NCBI RefSeq assembly: GCF_014648055.1
Contig: NZ_BMQJ01000011.1
Span: 252,110-316,109 of the forward strand
Length of the DNA stretch: 64,000 nucleotides
Source: Streptosporangium pseudovulgare
GTDB taxonomy: Bacteria; Actinomycetota; Actinomycetes; Streptosporangiales; Streptosporangiaceae
Direction of reading: 5' to 3'
The position numbers and the translations under genes are program-made. Position 1 is the first letter of the stretch. Every line of letters starts with the position of its first letter. The notes below the pieces were generated by a model. It saw only the letters and a list, made by a program, of their open reading frames with translations, was not told the DNA's origin and ran no database searches. Positions 1 to 9,884 of the stretch are shown in pieces.

Positions 1-949
1 GGATCCGGTCGGCGGCCAGGGACGGCGTCAGCGTCCCGGCCCGCACGTCCCGCTCGACCTCGGCGGTGATCTCGGCGACCCGCGGGTGCTCGCGCAGCGC
101 CGCCAGCAGCCGGTCCGTCACCAGCGACCAGGTCCAGCGGACCTGCTGGCGGCGGCGGCGCTCCTCCAGCTCGCCCGAGGCGGCCAGCGCGTCCTGGTGG
201 GCGACGACGCGCGCCCACAGCTCGTCCAGACCGGCGCCCGACATCCCGCTGCAGGTCAGCACCGGCACCGTACGCTCCGAGCGCAGCAGCCGCAGCGCCC
301 CGGCCAGCTCCCGGGCCGCCTTGCGGGCGTCGGCCTCCCCCGGGCCGTCGGCCTTGTTGACGGCGATCACGTCGGCGAGCTCCAGCACGCCCTTCTTGAT
401 GCCCTGGAGCTGGTCGCCCGTCCGGGCCAGGGCCAGCAGCAGGAAGGTGTCGGCCATGTCGGCGACGGCGGTCTCGGACTGGCCCACGCCGACGGTCTCC
501 ACCAGTACGACGTCGTACCCGGCGGCCTCCACCACGACCATCGCCTCCCGGGTCGCCCGGGCGACGCCGCCCAGGGTGCCGGAGGTGGGCGAGGGCCGGA
601 TGAAGGCGTCCGGGTCGGCGGCCAGACGCGCCATCCTCGTCTTGTCACCGAGGATGCTGCCGCCGGTCCTGGTCGACGACGGATCGACGGCGAGCACCGC
701 CACCCGGTGCCCCTGACGGGTCAGCCGCACACCGAGGGCGTCGATGAACGTCGACTTGCCCACCCCCGGCACGCCGGTTATGCCGACCCGGCGCGCCCGG
801 CCGGCCAGCGGGGCCAGCTCGACCAGCAGCCGCTGCGCCAGCTCCCGGTGGTCGGGCCGGGAGGACTCCACCAGGGTGATCGCCCGTGCGATCCACGCCC
901 GGGAGCCCTCCTTCACCCCCGTGACGTAGTCGTCAAGCGTCCGCGCCAT
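1..949 (-). CDS. meaB: Methylmalonyl-CoA mutase GTPase chaperone MeaB (ArgK family), partial
   Basis: The frame runs off the left edge; 316 codons are visible, close to full family length (about 320-340), so only the extreme C-terminus is missing. MeaB is a G3E GTPase that gates adenosylcobalamin loading into methylmalonyl-CoA mutase and protects the holoenzyme. Visible: N-terminus [13 protein letters not shown]-loop GVPGVGKST at residues 59-67, a [10 protein letters not shown] switch segment near 89-98, and an NKADG-type guanine-specificity motif further on. The ATG lies inside the end of mutB (17-bp overlap), so it is the third gene of a mutA-mutB-meaB operon. Identification rests on motifs plus this context. 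Confidence 0.93.
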   Translation of the reverse strand, partial: MARTLDDYVTGVKEGSRAWIARAITLVESSRPDHRELAQRLLVELAPLAGRARRVGITGVPGVGKSTFIDALGVRLTRQGHRVAVLAVDPSSTRTGGSILGDKTRMARLAADPDAFIRPSPTSGTLGGVARATREAMVVVEAAGYDVVLVETVGVGQSETAVADMADTFLLLALARTGDQLQGIKKGVLELADVIAVNKADGPGEADARKAARELAGALRLLRSERTVPVLTCSGMSGAGLDELWARVVAHQDALAASGELEERRRRQQVRWTWSLVTDRLLAALREHPRVAEITAEVERDVRAGTLTPSLAADRI

Positions 950-3095
950 GACCCAGCCGGGTGAGCAGGTCGGCGAGCAGCCCGCGGGCGGCGTCGGCGA
1001 TCACGGTGCCGGGCGGGAAGATCGCCGACGCCCCGGCGGCGCGCAGCGCGTCGAAGTCGCCCGGCGGGATCACCCCGCCGACCACGATCATGACGTCCTC
1101 GGCGCCGAGTCCGGCCAGCGCGGCGCGCAGCGCGGGCACCAGCGTCAGGTGCCCGGCCGCCAGCGAGGAGACCCCGACCACGTGCACGTCGGCCTCGACC
1201 GCCTGGCGGGCGACCTCCTCGGGCGTCTGGAACAGCGGGCCGACGTCCACGTCGAACCCGAGGTCGGCGAAGGCCGTGGCGATCACCTTCTGGCCCCGGT
1301 CGTGACCGTCCTGCCCCATCTTGGCCACCAGGATCCGGGGGCGGCGTCCCTCCAGCCGCTCGAATTCGGCGCACATGTCGCGGACCTCGTCCACGCCGGA
1401 ACCCACCTCCTCGCGGTACACCCCGGAGATCGTGCGGATCTGGCCCGCGTGCCGGCCGAAGACCTTCTCCAGCGCCTCGGAGATCTCCCCGACGGTGGCC
1501 TTGGCGCGGGCCGCCTCCACCGACAGCGCGAGCAGGTTCGCGTCGCCCGCCGCGCCCTTCGTCAGCGCGGCCAGCGCCTCCTCCACCGCCCGCGGGTCGC
1601 GCTCGGCGCGCAGCCGGCGGAGCTTGTCGAGCTGCCGGGCCCGCACCGCGGTGTTGTCCACCTTGAGCACCTCGATGGGCTCGTCGGCGTCGGGCCGGTA
1701 CTTGTTGACGCCGATGACCGGCTGCGCCCCGGTGTCGATGCGCGCCTGGGTGCGGGTGGCGGCCTCCTCGATGCGGAGCTTGGGCAGCCCGGCGTCGATC
1801 GCCCTGGCCATGCCCCCGGCCGCCTCCACCTCCTCGATGTGCCCCCACGCCTTCCGCGCCAGCTCGTGGGTGAGCCGCTCCACGTAGTAGGAACCACCCC
1901 ACGGGTCGATCACCCGGCAGGTGCCCGACTCCTGCTGCAGCAGCAGCTGGGTGTTGCGGGCGATCCGCGCCGAGAAGTCGCCCGGCAGCGCCAGCGCCTC
2001 GTCCAGCGCGTTGGTGTGCAGCGACTGGGTGTGCCCCTGGGTGGCGGCCATCGCCTCCACGCAGGTGCGCACCACGTTGTTGAAGACGTCCTGGGCGGTC
2101 AGCGACCAGCCGGAGGTCTGCGAGTGCGTCCGCAGCGACAGCGACTTGGGGTTCTCCGCCCCGAACCCCGACACCAGCCTCGCCCACAGCAGCCGGGCGG
2201 CCCGCAGCTTGGCGACCTCCATGAAGAAGTTCATGCCGATGCACCAGAAGAACGACAGGCGCGGCGCGAACGCGTCGACGTCCAGGCCCGCCCCGACCCC
2301 GGCCCGCAGGTACTCCAGGCCGTCGGCGAGGGTGTAGGCCAGCTCCAGGTCGCAGGTGGCCCCGGCCTCCTGGATGTGGTAGCCGGAGATCGAGATCGAG
2401 TTGAACTTCGGCATCCGCTCGCTGGTGTAGGCGAAGATGTCGGAGATGATCCGCATCGACGGCCCCGGCGGGTAGATGTAGGTGTTGCGGACCATGAACT
2501 CCTTGAGGATGTCGTTCTGGATGGTCCCGGCGAGCTGCTCGGGCGCCACCCCCTGCTCCTCGGCGGCCACGATGTACAGCGCGAGCACCGGCAGCACCGC
2601 GCCGTTCATGGTCATCGACACGCTCATCTTCTCCAGCGGGATGCCGTCGAAGAGCTGCCGCATGTCGTAGATGGAGTCGATCGCCACCCCGGCCATGCCG
2701 ACGTCGCCGGCCACCCGGGGGTGGTCGGAGTCGTAACCCCGGTGGGTGGCCAGGTCGAAGGCGACCGACAGGCCCTTCTGCCCGGCGGCGAGGTTGCGCC
2801 GGTAGAAGGCGTTGGACTCCTCGGCGGTCGAGAAGCCGGCGTACTGCCGGATCGTCCACGGCTGGGTGGCGTACATCGTCGGGTACGGCCCGCGCAGGTA
2901 CGGCGCCACGCCCGGATAGGTCGCCGGGAAGTCCAGCCCGTCCAGGTCGGCGGCGGTGTAGAGGGGCTTCACGGCGATCCCCTCGGGGGTCTCCCACACC
3001 GGCCCGCCCGGGCCGTCCCCGGCGGCCCGCCGTACGGCCGGCCCGGCGGAGCTCGTCCCGCCGTCCAGCGGGACCGCGGAGAAGTCGGGAATCAT
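933..3095 (-). CDS. mutB: Methylmalonyl-CoA mutase large (cobalamin-binding) subunit
   Basis: 720 residues. It interconverts (R)-methylmalonyl-CoA and succinyl-CoA with adenosylcobalamin, linking propionyl-CoA (odd-chain fatty acids, Val, Ile) to the TCA cycle. The N-terminal TIM barrel carries the substrate-channel stretch [20 protein letters not shown] (about 92-111). The C-terminal B12 domain has the DxHxxG signature in [10 protein letters not shown] followed by a Rossmann-like fold, so this is the catalytic subunit. The ATG overlaps the mutA stop as ATGA, which fixes the start and implies translational coupling; longer upstream frame belongs to mutA's region and is not used. meaB follows with a 17-bp overlap. 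Confidence 0.96.
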   Translation of the reverse strand: MIPDFSAVPLDGGTSSAGPAVRRAAGDGPGGPVWETPEGIAVKPLYTAADLDGLDFPATYPGVAPYLRGPYPTMYATQPWTIRQYAGFSTAEESNAFYRRNLAAGQKGLSVAFDLATHRGYDSDHPRVAGDVGMAGVAIDSIYDMRQLFDGIPLEKMSVSMTMNGAVLPVLALYIVAAEEQGVAPEQLAGTIQNDILKEFMVRNTYIYPPGPSMRIISDIFAYTSERMPKFNSISISGYHIQEAGATCDLELAYTLADGLEYLRAGVGAGLDVDAFAPRLSFFWCIGMNFFMEVAKLRAARLLWARLVSGFGAENPKSLSLRTHSQTSGWSLTAQDVFNNVVRTCVEAMAATQGHTQSLHTNALDEALALPGDFSARIARNTQLLLQQESGTCRVIDPWGGSYYVERLTHELARKAWGHIEEVEAAGGMARAIDAGLPKLRIEEAATRTQARIDTGAQPVIGVNKYRPDADEPIEVLKVDNTAVRARQLDKLRRLRAERDPRAVEEALAALTKGAAGDANLLALSVEAARAKATVGEISEALEKVFGRHAGQIRTISGVYREEVGSGVDEVRDMCAEFERLEGRRPRILVAKMGQDGHDRGQKVIATAFADLGFDVDVGPLFQTPEEVARQAVEADVHVVGVSSLAAGHLTLVPALRAALAGLGAEDVMIVVGGVIPPGDFDALRAAGASAIFPPGTVIADAARGLLADLLTRLGHGADA

Positions 3096-4927
3096 CGGGT
3101 CACCCCCAGGTCGTCGAAGGTCGTGCGGAGCACGCCGAGCGCGTCGCACCCGGCGTACAGGAGGGCGTCCACGCCCGGGTACTCCCCCCGCCCCGCCAGC
3201 CATATCCGCCTGGCCCCGGCCGCGCGCAACGCGGCGGCCACCGGGCCGGCGTGCTCGCCGTACAGGCGGTCGGCGGAGCACAGGCAGGCGACCCGCGCGC
3301 CGGAGGCGGTGAACGCGGCGGCGATCTCCTCCGGGTCGGTCAGCGGGCCGCCCGACACGGTGGCGATCCCGCCGGCCTGGAACAGGTTGGCCGCGAACGA
3401 CGTCCTGGCGTTGTGCGCCGCGACCGGCCCGATGGTCGCCAGGAACACGTGGGGACGGACCGGCTGGGCGTCGGCCAGGTCGCGCAGCCGCTCGAACTCC
3501 CCGGCGTAGTGGACGCCGGGAACCGGGCGCGGGCGCGGGGGGCGCCGCAGCGGGCGCTCGGCCAGGTCGGGGAACTCGCTCACCCCGGTGATCGGGTCGC
3601 GGCGGTGCGCGACGGCCTCCGAACGCCGCTCCCGGGTGGCGGCCAGCCGCCGGGCGACGAGGTCGTCCCCGGCCCGGGACCCCGCGCCGCCGGCGCCCTC
3701 GATCTCCCGGAACCACTCCCAGGCCCGCTCGGCCAGGTCGCGGGTGAGGCGCTCGACGTAGTAGGAGCCGCCGGCCGGGTCGGTCACCCGGGCCACGTGG
3801 GACTCCTCCAGCAGCAGGGAGTGGGTGTTGCGCGCGATGCGGCGGGCGAAGGCGTCCGGCAGGCCCAGCCGGGCGTCGAACGGCTGCACGGTCACCGCGT
3901 CGGCCCCGCCGGTGCCGGCCGCGAAGCAGGCGAGCGTGGTGCGCAGCATGTTCACCCACGGGTCGCGGGCGGTCATCATGGCCGAGGAGGTCACCGCGTG
4001 CTGCCACTGCCCGGCGTTCCGCGTCACCCCGCACACCTCGGCGACGCGGGCCCACAGCAGGCGCGCGGCGCGGAGCTTGGCGATGGTGAGGAACTGGTCG
4101 GCGGTGGCGGCGTAGCGGAACTCCAGCTGCCCGAATGCCTCCTCCTCGCTCAGCCCGGCGCCGGTCAGCACCCGCAGCGCCGCGACGCCCGCGGCCAGGG
4201 AGCAGCCCAGCTCCTCGGCGTCGCCGCCGCCGGCGTCGTGGTGCTGCGTGGCGTCCACGACGGCCGCGCGCAGCCCGGGGAAGCCCGTGGCGCAGCGCCG
4301 GGCCAGGTCCGCGGCGGTCTCCGGGTCGCGCAGCGGGTCCGCGCCCAGGGTGCCGGTCAGGAAACCCGCCGCCGGCCCGCCGTCACCGCTCCCGGGCGCG
4401 GGCTCGCCGGAACCGCTCCCGGGAGGCGCCTCCGGCCGGGTCTGCCGCTCGCGGGCGGCCTGCCCGGCGGCCAGCGCGAACAGGGTCTCGGCCGCCTCGC
4501 GGGTGCGCTCCCCCGCGTCCAGCGCGACCGAGATCAGCTCCAGGTGGACCCGCTCCAGGACGCGGGGCAGGTCCTCGGGCCCGACGGCGAGCCACAGCGA
4601 GGTGACGCCGTTCTCCAGGTCGGCGAGCACCGCCTCGGGGTCGGCCGCCTCGTGGCGCTGCCGTATCTCCCAGCTCCCGCCCCCGGACCGGGAGCCGCGG
4701 ACGTACGGGGCCGCGCCCGGCAGGCCCGGGTCGCCCGGCAGGTCGGAGGCGTCGTAGATCGGGGCGATGGTGACGCCGTCGTGGGTCGTGAAGGCCAGCG
4801 CCTCCTCGGGCGAGGCCGCCTCGACGCCCGACCTGCGCAGGACCCCGAGCGCCAGCTCCCGCCACCGCTCCCGCGTGGCCGGGGGGAAGCCGGCGGTCCA
4901 TCGAAGTTCCTCAGGCGGCACCGTCAT
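3092..4927 (-). CDS. mutA: Methylmalonyl-CoA mutase small subunit
   Basis: 611 residues, first gene of the operon. It is homologous to the barrel of the large subunit, with matching segments such as the [12 protein letters not shown] and [13 protein letters not shown] stretches, but has no DxHxxG cobalamin-ligand motif in its degenerate C-terminal domain. That is expected of the structural, non-catalytic partner in bacterial heterodimeric mutases. The start [10 protein letters not shown] is chosen because the protein aligns with family N-termini from there and the sequence upstream looks non-coding. Its last bases form the ATGA overlap with mutB. Confidence 0.94.
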   Translation of the reverse strand: MTVPPEELRWTAGFPPATRERWRELALGVLRRSGVEAASPEEALAFTTHDGVTIAPIYDASDLPGDPGLPGAAPYVRGSRSGGGSWEIRQRHEAADPEAVLADLENGVTSLWLAVGPEDLPRVLERVHLELISVALDAGERTREAAETLFALAAGQAARERQTRPEAPPGSGSGEPAPGSGDGGPAAGFLTGTLGADPLRDPETAADLARRCATGFPGLRAAVVDATQHHDAGGGDAEELGCSLAAGVAALRVLTGAGLSEEEAFGQLEFRYAATADQFLTIAKLRAARLLWARVAEVCGVTRNAGQWQHAVTSSAMMTARDPWVNMLRTTLACFAAGTGGADAVTVQPFDARLGLPDAFARRIARNTHSLLLEESHVARVTDPAGGSYYVERLTRDLAERAWEWFREIEGAGGAGSRAGDDLVARRLAATRERRSEAVAHRRDPITGVSEFPDLAERPLRRPPRPRPVPGVHYAGEFERLRDLADAQPVRPHVFLATIGPVAAHNARTSFAANLFQAGGIATVSGGPLTDPEEIAAAFTASGARVACLCSADRLYGEHAGPVAAALRAAGARRIWLAGRGEYPGVDALLYAGCDALGVLRTTFDDLGVTR

Positions 4928-5133
4928 GCCTGGGATGGTAAGCCCCGCGGCCCGGTGACGGCCTCCCGGGGTCCCCGCCCGGGTGTGTCCCGGCCGCCGG
5001 GCGGCGGATTTCCCGCGGCCTCTCCCCGGGTGGCCGGGGTCCGGGTTCCGAGCCCGGCCGGGGCCCGGGGGACTCCGATCCGGGGCGCGAGGGTTCAGGA
5101 CGCGAGGGTCCGGGGCACAGGGATCCGGGCGCG

Positions 5134-5898
5134 TCAGGTGACGGGCTCCTCCCAGGCGGCGTTCCAGGTGGCGCGGTCGACGGCGCCGGTGGCGGGCAGG
5201 CCCTTCTCGTCCTGGAACTTGCGGCAGACCCGCTGGGACTCCTCGCCGTACAGGCCGTCGGCGTCGAGGTCCCAGCCGCGCTCGCGCATCTGCCGCTGCC
5301 AGACGCGGACGTCCTCGCCCTCCATGACCGGCGGGTATTTGAGGACCCGGCCGGGGAAGACCGGGTGCGGCTCCGGCGGGGCGGGGGTGGCGCCGGGGCG
5401 GGGCGCGCCGCGCTTCACCCACGCGTACAGCGGCTCGCCGGGGCAGTCGGTGGCGTACCCGTCGCGGTGGCCCTTGATCTCCCGGCCCGCGCCGCCCTCG
5501 GCGCGCAGGTACTCGACCGCGTCGAGGACGGCGTGCAGGATGCCGTCGGTGGGCTTGGTGAGCCCGGTCGAGCCGACCAGGCCCAGCACCGCGTAGTGGC
5601 CGCTGTTGAGGCCGGGGCCGTTGGCCGCGGGCAGGTGGTGCAGCCCCCTGCCCTCGAACACCTTCCGGTGCGGACAAGCCACCACGCTGTATCCGATGTC
5701 CAGCCAGCCGTTGCCGTCCATGTGCTGGTTCTGGATGGACCGGACCAGGGCGACGCACTTGGCGTGGTCGTCGACGATGGCGGGGTCGACGCGCCCGCCG
5801 GTGTAGTGGACCTTCACACCCCTGGTGGAGGAGATCCGCGAGTACGAGCCGCGGGGGGCGCGGGCGCCCCATGCGCGGCGGGTCACGATGTCGGCCAC
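5134..5898 (-). CDS. PGRP-type N-acetylmuramoyl-L-alanine amidase with C-terminal peptidoglycan-binding domain
   Basis: 254 residues from a GTG start chosen because GGAG lies 6 nt upstream; the frame stays open further upstream. The N-terminal amidase_2/PGRP domain (about 1-160) has the zinc set His31 (KVHYTGG), His144 (KGHRDGY) and Cys152 (DCPGEP), and begins with the typical TRRAWGAR stretch. A Pro-rich linker leads to a peptidoglycan_binding_1 domain (about 185-250). The enzyme should cleave the amide between N-acetylmuramic acid and the stem peptide. No signal peptide follows the chosen start, which is endolysin-like; longer starts (up to 6063) do not give one either. No lysis or phage genes are adjacent. 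Confidence 0.85.
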   Translation of the reverse strand: MADIVTRRAWGARAPRGSYSRISSTRGVKVHYTGGRVDPAIVDDHAKCVALVRSIQNQHMDGNGWLDIGYSVVACPHRKVFEGRGLHHLPAANGPGLNSGHYAVLGLVGSTGLTKPTDGILHAVLDAVEYLRAEGGAGREIKGHRDGYATDCPGEPLYAWVKRGAPRPGATPAPPEPHPVFPGRVLKYPPVMEGEDVRVWQRQMRERGWDLDADGLYGEESQRVCRKFQDEKGLPATGAVDRATWNAAWEEPVT

Positions 5899-6320
5899 AG
5901 GTGTCTCCAGGGGGAACGCGAACTGCTCGATGTACCGCGCGACCGACGTTATCCGTAGTGTCCCGCGAGGCGGGGCGGGTTTCGCAAATACCACCAGTCG
6001 CATCTTTGTCACATGCGGGGCCGATGACGGTTTCCGCCCCGAACATGGACGTACCACTTCCACCGCTGAAGGCGCCGAAACCCCCGGCCTTCCGCGGTAC
6101 CGGGCCGGACCGCTCCCGCACGGGCCCGCCGCCGGCGGAAGATCGCAGGTCAGGGGTGAGAGGCGCGGGCCGCGACGGCCCGCCGAGACCGAGCCGAATG
6201 GCCCGGATCACGCCGCCTCGCCGACGCCGGGCGGACGGCGCGGACCACGGTGTCCCGCCGGGGCCGGAGCCGGACGGACCGGGCCGCGGCATCTCCCCCG
6301 GCCGGGACGGACCGCCCCCG
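5899..6320. other. Intergenic stretch without a recognised gene
   Basis: 422 bp between the amidase start and the mtnA stop, both on the minus strand. It must hold the amidase promoter; there is a GGATAAC-like element near 5945-5955 on the minus strand but no convincing partner -35 box. Nothing else recognisable; the open frames crossing it have no family resemblance. Confidence 0.4.
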
Positions 6321-7301
6321 CTACGGCGTCTCGCCCCGGTCGGGGCGGATGACCCGGCGTTCGGTGACGATGGCGGTGATCAGGTCGCGCGGCGTCACGT
6401 CGAAGGCCGGGTTCAGCACGGCCGCGCCCTCCGGCGCCAGCCGTACCCCGCGCACGCCGAGCACCTCCTCCGGGTCGCGGTCCTCGATCTCGATGCGGTC
6501 CCCGGAGGGGGTCGCGAGGTCCACGGTGGACTCCGGGGCGACGACGACGAACGGCACCCCGGCGCGGCGGGCGCCCAGGGCCAGCGCGTAGGAGCCGATC
6601 TTGTTGGCGGTGTCGCCGTTGGCGGCGATCCGGTCGGCGCCGATCAGCACGGCGTCGGCCTCGCCCCTGGCCAGCAGGAACGGTCCCGCCGAGTCGACGA
6701 CCAGCCGGTACGGCGCGCCCATCCGGCCCAGCTCCCAGGCGGTGAGCCGGGCGCCCTGCAGCAGCGGCCGGGTCTCCAGGGCCAGCACCCCGGCCAGCCG
6801 TCCCCGCTCGTGCAGGGTCTGCACGACGCCGAGCGCGGTGCCGCGCTCCACCGCGGCCAGGCCGCCGGTGTTGCAGACGGTCATGATCCGCGGCCGGTCG
6901 CGGCCGGTCAGCTCGCACACCAGGTCCGCGCCCCGCTCCCCCATGGCACGGCAGGCCGCGATGTCGGCGTCGCGGATCTCCAGCGCGCGGCCGAGCACCG
7001 CCTCGAACCCCTCGTCGAGGTGCTTCAGCGCCTCGTCCACGCCCCAGGCGAGGTTGACCGCGGTCGGCCGGGCGGCCCGCAGCCGGGCCGCGGCGGCCGC
7101 CGGGTCCGGTTCGGTGGCCGCCGCGAGCGCGACGCCGAGCGCCCCGGCGACGCCGAGCGCGGGCGCCCCCCGCACGGCCAGCCGCCGGATGGCGTCGATG
7201 AGGCCGTCCACCGTCCCGATCCGGATGACGGCGCACTCGCCGGGCAGCAGGGTCTGGTCCACGAGCTCGACGGCGTCGCCGGCCCAGTCGATCGTCCGCA
7301 T
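6321..7301 (-). CDS. mtnA: S-methyl-5-thioribose-1-phosphate isomerase
   Basis: 326 residues. MtnA opens the ring of 5-methylthioribose-1-phosphate to the ribulose form in the methionine salvage pathway. Family landmarks: start MRTIDW, RGAPALG at 44-50, the catalytic Cys143 in TVCNTGG, and the catalytic Asp223 in LIGADRIAANGD followed by the NKIG stretch. Length is slightly short but complete. The ATG at MRTIDW matches the usual start; an in-frame GTG 13 codons upstream is possible. No other salvage genes (mtnP, mtnK, mtnD) are next to it. It could instead act on related aldose-1-phosphates (eIF2B-like family), but the motif set fits MtnA. Confidence 0.93.
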   Translation of the reverse strand: MRTIDWAGDAVELVDQTLLPGECAVIRIGTVDGLIDAIRRLAVRGAPALGVAGALGVALAAATEPDPAAAAARLRAARPTAVNLAWGVDEALKHLDEGFEAVLGRALEIRDADIAACRAMGERGADLVCELTGRDRPRIMTVCNTGGLAAVERGTALGVVQTLHERGRLAGVLALETRPLLQGARLTAWELGRMGAPYRLVVDSAGPFLLARGEADAVLIGADRIAANGDTANKIGSYALALGARRAGVPFVVVAPESTVDLATPSGDRIEIEDRDPEEVLGVRGVRLAPEGAAVLNPAFDVTPRDLITAIVTERRVIRPDRGETP

Positions 7302-7415
7302 GTCCGGCAATCTACGCCTGCTCCCCGGGGAGTCCGCCACCCCTGTTCCGGCCCGGCGGCCACGGCCGTACGGGGACGCGGAGGACAGACCTGTGCGCTA
7401 CCGGCGTCAGGGGAA

Positions 7416-7433
7416 CCTGTCCTTCCGGACAGG
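7416..7433. other. Small perfect hairpin upstream of the DUF4232 gene
   Basis: CCTGTCC and GGACAGG form a 7-bp stem around a TTCC tetraloop, about 155 nt before the lipoprotein start. There is no T-tract. Its role is unknown; it may be a transcript structure or a weak terminator. Confidence 0.35.
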
Positions 7434-7587
7434 CCGGACCGGCACGCACCGCGCTTCCGTGACGACCGTCCGCCCAGGTCGGACGGGCAGACCCGGTACG
7501 GCGCGCGCGAAGGCGCCCGCTCCGGGCGCCCCCGATGTCCCCGCGGCCCGGCGAACAAGACGAGACCACGGGACGTCATAGGGAGGC

Positions 7588-8283
7588 ATGAGACGATCCA
7601 ACGGCGCCGGGAGCCTCCCGGCTTTCTCGATGATGGTGGCGGGCGTGCTGATGGCCTCGGTCGCGTGCGGTTCGGTGACGCCCGCCCAGCGGAGCATCCC
7701 CCCGGCGGGGAACGCGGCCGGGGACGCACGGCCCGCGGACGCCGCGCCGATCGCGACCGGAAGCGCCGTGACGGCGATGACCGGGGACACCGCGCCGGCC
7801 ACGGCGGGGGAAGCGCGGACCGCGGGCGCCGTCCCGGCGGCCGGTGCCGCCGCGCTCTCCGGCGCGGCGGCTCCCGGGCGCTGCCGGACCGGCGCGCTCT
7901 CGGCCCGGGTCGGCCGGGTGGACGCGGGCGCGGGCCAGCGGTACGCGCCGCTGGTGCTCACCAACAGGTCCACCCGGACCTGCTGGGTGTACGGCTTCCC
8001 GGGCCTGGTCACGCTCGACCGCAACGGCGACGCGCTACGCACCAGGCCGCGGCGGGAGAACGTCCGGCCGCAACGGGTGACCCTGCGGCCCGGCGCCTCG
8101 GCCCACTTCAGGATGCACTGGACCGAGGTGCCGAGCGGGCGTGAGACCACCTGCCCGGCCTCCGCGCGGCTGATGGTCATCCCGCCGGACGAGACCGCCT
8201 ACCTGACGACCCCCTTCTCCGCGCGGGTCTGCGGCGACGGACGCATCGACCTCACCCCGGCGGCCCCGGGGGCGCGCCTCTGA
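7588..8283 (+). CDS. DUF4232-type secreted protein, probable lipoprotein
   Basis: 231 residues, ATG preceded by GGGAGG. The N-terminus has a hydrophobic stretch ending ASVACGS, a possible but imperfect lipobox (Ser rather than Leu/Val/Ile at -3). An Ala/Pro/Gly-rich linker follows (about 35-95), then a C-terminal beta domain with CRTGALSARVG, TNRSTRTCWVYGFPGL and a closing ARVCGDG, the pattern of actinobacterial DUF4232 proteins. Three or four Cys in the mature domain suggest disulfides. The function of the family is not established. The gene converges on the SnoaL-like gene with a 12-bp gap. Confidence 0.75.
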   Translation: MRRSNGAGSLPAFSMMVAGVLMASVACGSVTPAQRSIPPAGNAAGDARPADAAPIATGSAVTAMTGDTAPATAGEARTAGAVPAAGAAALSGAAAPGRCRTGALSARVGRVDAGAGQRYAPLVLTNRSTRTCWVYGFPGLVTLDRNGDALRTRPRRENVRPQRVTLRPGASAHFRMHWTEVPSGRETTCPASARLMVIPPDETAYLTTPFSARVCGDGRIDLTPAAPGARL

Positions 8284-8295
8284 CCCTCACCCGCG

Positions 8296-8781
8296 TCAGC
8301 CGGCCGGGGCGTCGCCGTAGGCGGCCAGGAGCGCGGGGAGCGTTCCGGTGGCCGCGGCGATGGCGGCGGTGTTCTGGTACTCGCGCCATCGCACGACCTT
8401 CCCGTCGCGCACGGTGAGCACCGCGACGAAGGACGCGGCGCCGCGAAGGCCGGTGGTGGTCACCGTCCCGGCCAGCTCGTACTCCACGACGATGGTCCCC
8501 GGGTCATCCGTACGGTGGATCATGACGTCGCGGACCTCCTCGAACCGCACGGGCAGCGCGGCCCGGCCCCGTTCGGCGAGGTCGGTGAACTCCCGGCGTC
8601 CCTCGACGCGGCGGGGGCGGCCGGGCGGGGCGAACGGGGTCTCGACGACGGCGTCCTCGGCGAGCAGCTCCCCGAAGCCGGCGCCACCCTCCAGCCACCG
8701 CTTCTGCGCGGCCTCGAAGACCTCGACGGGACCGGGCACGCCGGTCGTCCCGGCCGTGTTCCCGGGGGTGTTCTCGGACAT
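8296..8781 (-). CDS. SnoaL-like / NTF2-fold protein
   Basis: 161 residues. The alpha+beta cone fold is suggested by the pattern AAQKRWLEGGAGFGELLAEDAVVETPF near the N-terminus and FVAVLTVRDGKVVRWREYQNT near the C-terminus, typical of polyketide-cyclase-like SnoaL proteins. The reaction cannot be read from sequence. It is divergent from a TetR gene; the shared intergenic region holds two TGAGT-N4-ACTCA operators, one between its -35 and -10, so it is probably the main target repressed by that TetR. Ligand or substrate is likely a small lipophilic compound. Confidence 0.75.
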   Translation of the reverse strand: MSENTPGNTAGTTGVPGPVEVFEAAQKRWLEGGAGFGELLAEDAVVETPFAPPGRPRRVEGRREFTDLAERGRAALPVRFEEVRDVMIHRTDDPGTIVVEYELAGTVTTTGLRGAASFVAVLTVRDGKVVRWREYQNTAAIAAATGTLPALLAAYGDAPAG

Positions 8782-8812
8782 GGCGGGCCCCTTCCACGGT
8801 GAGCGAATAAGA

Positions 8813-8826
8813 TGAGTTTCAACTCA
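8813..8826. promoter_or_regulatory. TetR operator, distal copy
   Basis: Inverted repeat TGAGT-TTCA-ACTCA. Same half-sites and spacing as the second copy 26 bp away. It lies in the 5' leader or start region of the SnoaL-like transcript. Confidence 0.7.
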
Positions 8827-8831
8827 CCTTG

Positions 8832-8861
8832 ATAATCGTGAGTGGAGACTCACTTTGTCAA
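8832..8861 (-). promoter_or_regulatory. Promoter of the SnoaL-like gene
   Basis: On the minus strand a perfect TTGACA (8861-8856) and GATTAT (8837-8832) are separated by 18 bp. The second TetR operator fills the spacer, so bound repressor would block RNA polymerase. Confidence 0.65.
8838..8853. promoter_or_regulatory. TetR operator, promoter copy
   Basis: GTGAGT-GGAG-ACTCAC inverted repeat, sharing TGAGT-N4-ACTCA with the first copy. It sits between the -35 and -10 boxes of the divergent SnoaL-like gene and upstream of tetR, which suits joint repression of both. Confidence 0.75.
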
Positions 8862-8885
8862 CGTCCGGAAAGGAAGGCCGCTCCG

Positions 8886-9668
8886 ATGACCCCGCCGAAG
8901 TCACGGCCGAAAGACCCCGACGAGCCCGGCGCCGCGGCGGAAGAGCCCGCCGGGGGCCCGGCGGAGACCCCGCCGGACGCCGCCGGGAGAACGGACGGCG
9001 GAAGGACGGAAGGCGGGAGGACGAGCGGCCGGGGAACGGGCGGTCCGGGGACGGGCGACCTGAAGGCGGGCGGCCGGGGGATGCGCGCCGACGCCCGACG
9101 CAACCGGGCCCGCATCCTCGCCGCCGCCGGGGAGGTCTTCGCCGAGAAAGGCCCGGCCGCCTCGACCGAGGAGGTCGCGGCCAGGGCCGGGGTCGCGGTC
9201 GGCACGGTCTTCAAGCACTTCCCCACCAAGCGGGACCTGCTGCAGGCCATCATGAAGGACCTGCTCGCCGGACTGACGCGGGAGGTCGAGGACCTCGCGA
9301 CCGGCGACGACCCCGCCGCGGCGCTGTTCGGCTTCATGGAGCGCATGGTGGAGCAGGCCGCGCACAAGCGGACCGTCGTCGGCCTGCTGGCCGAGGCGGA
9401 CGCCGGGATCCAGGTCGCAGACGCCCTGCTGCTCCTGCGGGAGGGGATCGAGACGCTCCTCACCCGGGCCCAGCAGGCCGGCGCCGTGCGCGAGGACGCG
9501 TGCGCCGACGAGGTGATCGCCCTGCTCACCGGCCTGTGCCAGGGCGCGCTGCACGCCAGATGGAGCCCCGGGCTGCGCCGCCGCACCCTCGCCATCGTCA
9601 CCGACGGCCTCCGGACCCGCCCGGGCGTCGGCGCGGAACCGGCCGAGGCGCGTCCCTCCTCCGGCTGA
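8886..9668 (+). CDS. TetR/AcrR-family transcriptional regulator
   Basis: 260 residues from an ATG with AAAGGAAGG 8 nt upstream; an upstream in-frame start (8829) lies inside the operator region and is rejected. The first 60 residues are a disordered, charged Gly/Arg/Asp-rich tail (GGRTEGGRTSG type), unusual for TetR. The HTH follows: ARRNRARILAAAGEVFAEKG then TEEVAARAGVAVGTVFKHF. The C-terminal ligand domain is all helical. It likely represses itself and the divergent SnoaL-like gene through the two TGAGT-N4-ACTCA sites. Confidence 0.9.
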   Translation: MTPPKSRPKDPDEPGAAAEEPAGGPAETPPDAAGRTDGGRTEGGRTSGRGTGGPGTGDLKAGGRGMRADARRNRARILAAAGEVFAEKGPAASTEEVAARAGVAVGTVFKHFPTKRDLLQAIMKDLLAGLTREVEDLATGDDPAAALFGFMERMVEQAAHKRTVVGLLAEADAGIQVADALLLLREGIETLLTRAQQAGAVREDACADEVIALLTGLCQGALHARWSPGLRRRTLAIVTDGLRTRPGVGAEPAEARPSSG

Positions 9669-9871
9669 CCGGCCACGGAGCGTCGCGATCGTCCTCGCGC
9701 GGCGCCCGTTCCGTTCCAGAGGCATGAGGGCCCGGCGCCACTCCGCTCCGAGGGCGTGAGGCCGCGACACCGCCGGGGACACCTCCCGGCCATGCGACGG
9801 CCGGGATCGGGCCGGGGCTTCATCCACCGCCACGTTTCGCGAAAGACCGTCACGTAAAGTGCTGTTCACGT

Positions 9872-9877
9872 TACATT
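9872..9877 (+). promoter_or_regulatory. -10 box for a leaderless transcript
   Basis: TACATT ends 7 nt before the GTG start of the Rpn-like nuclease gene and no Shine-Dalgarno is present, so the mRNA probably begins at the start codon. The -35 is weak. Confidence 0.5.
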
Positions 9878-9884
9878 AAGCGAC

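Noticed and set aside
66..964. Two long plus-strand frames opposite meaB
   Set aside because: Composition is Arg/Ala/Ser-rich shadow of the G+C-rich minus-strand GTPase; no motif and no ribosome-binding site.
4928..6292. Extension of mutA upstream through the amidase region as one 1066-residue protein
   Set aside because: The added part is out-of-frame shadow of the amidase gene and intergenic DNA; mutA alignment begins at 4927.
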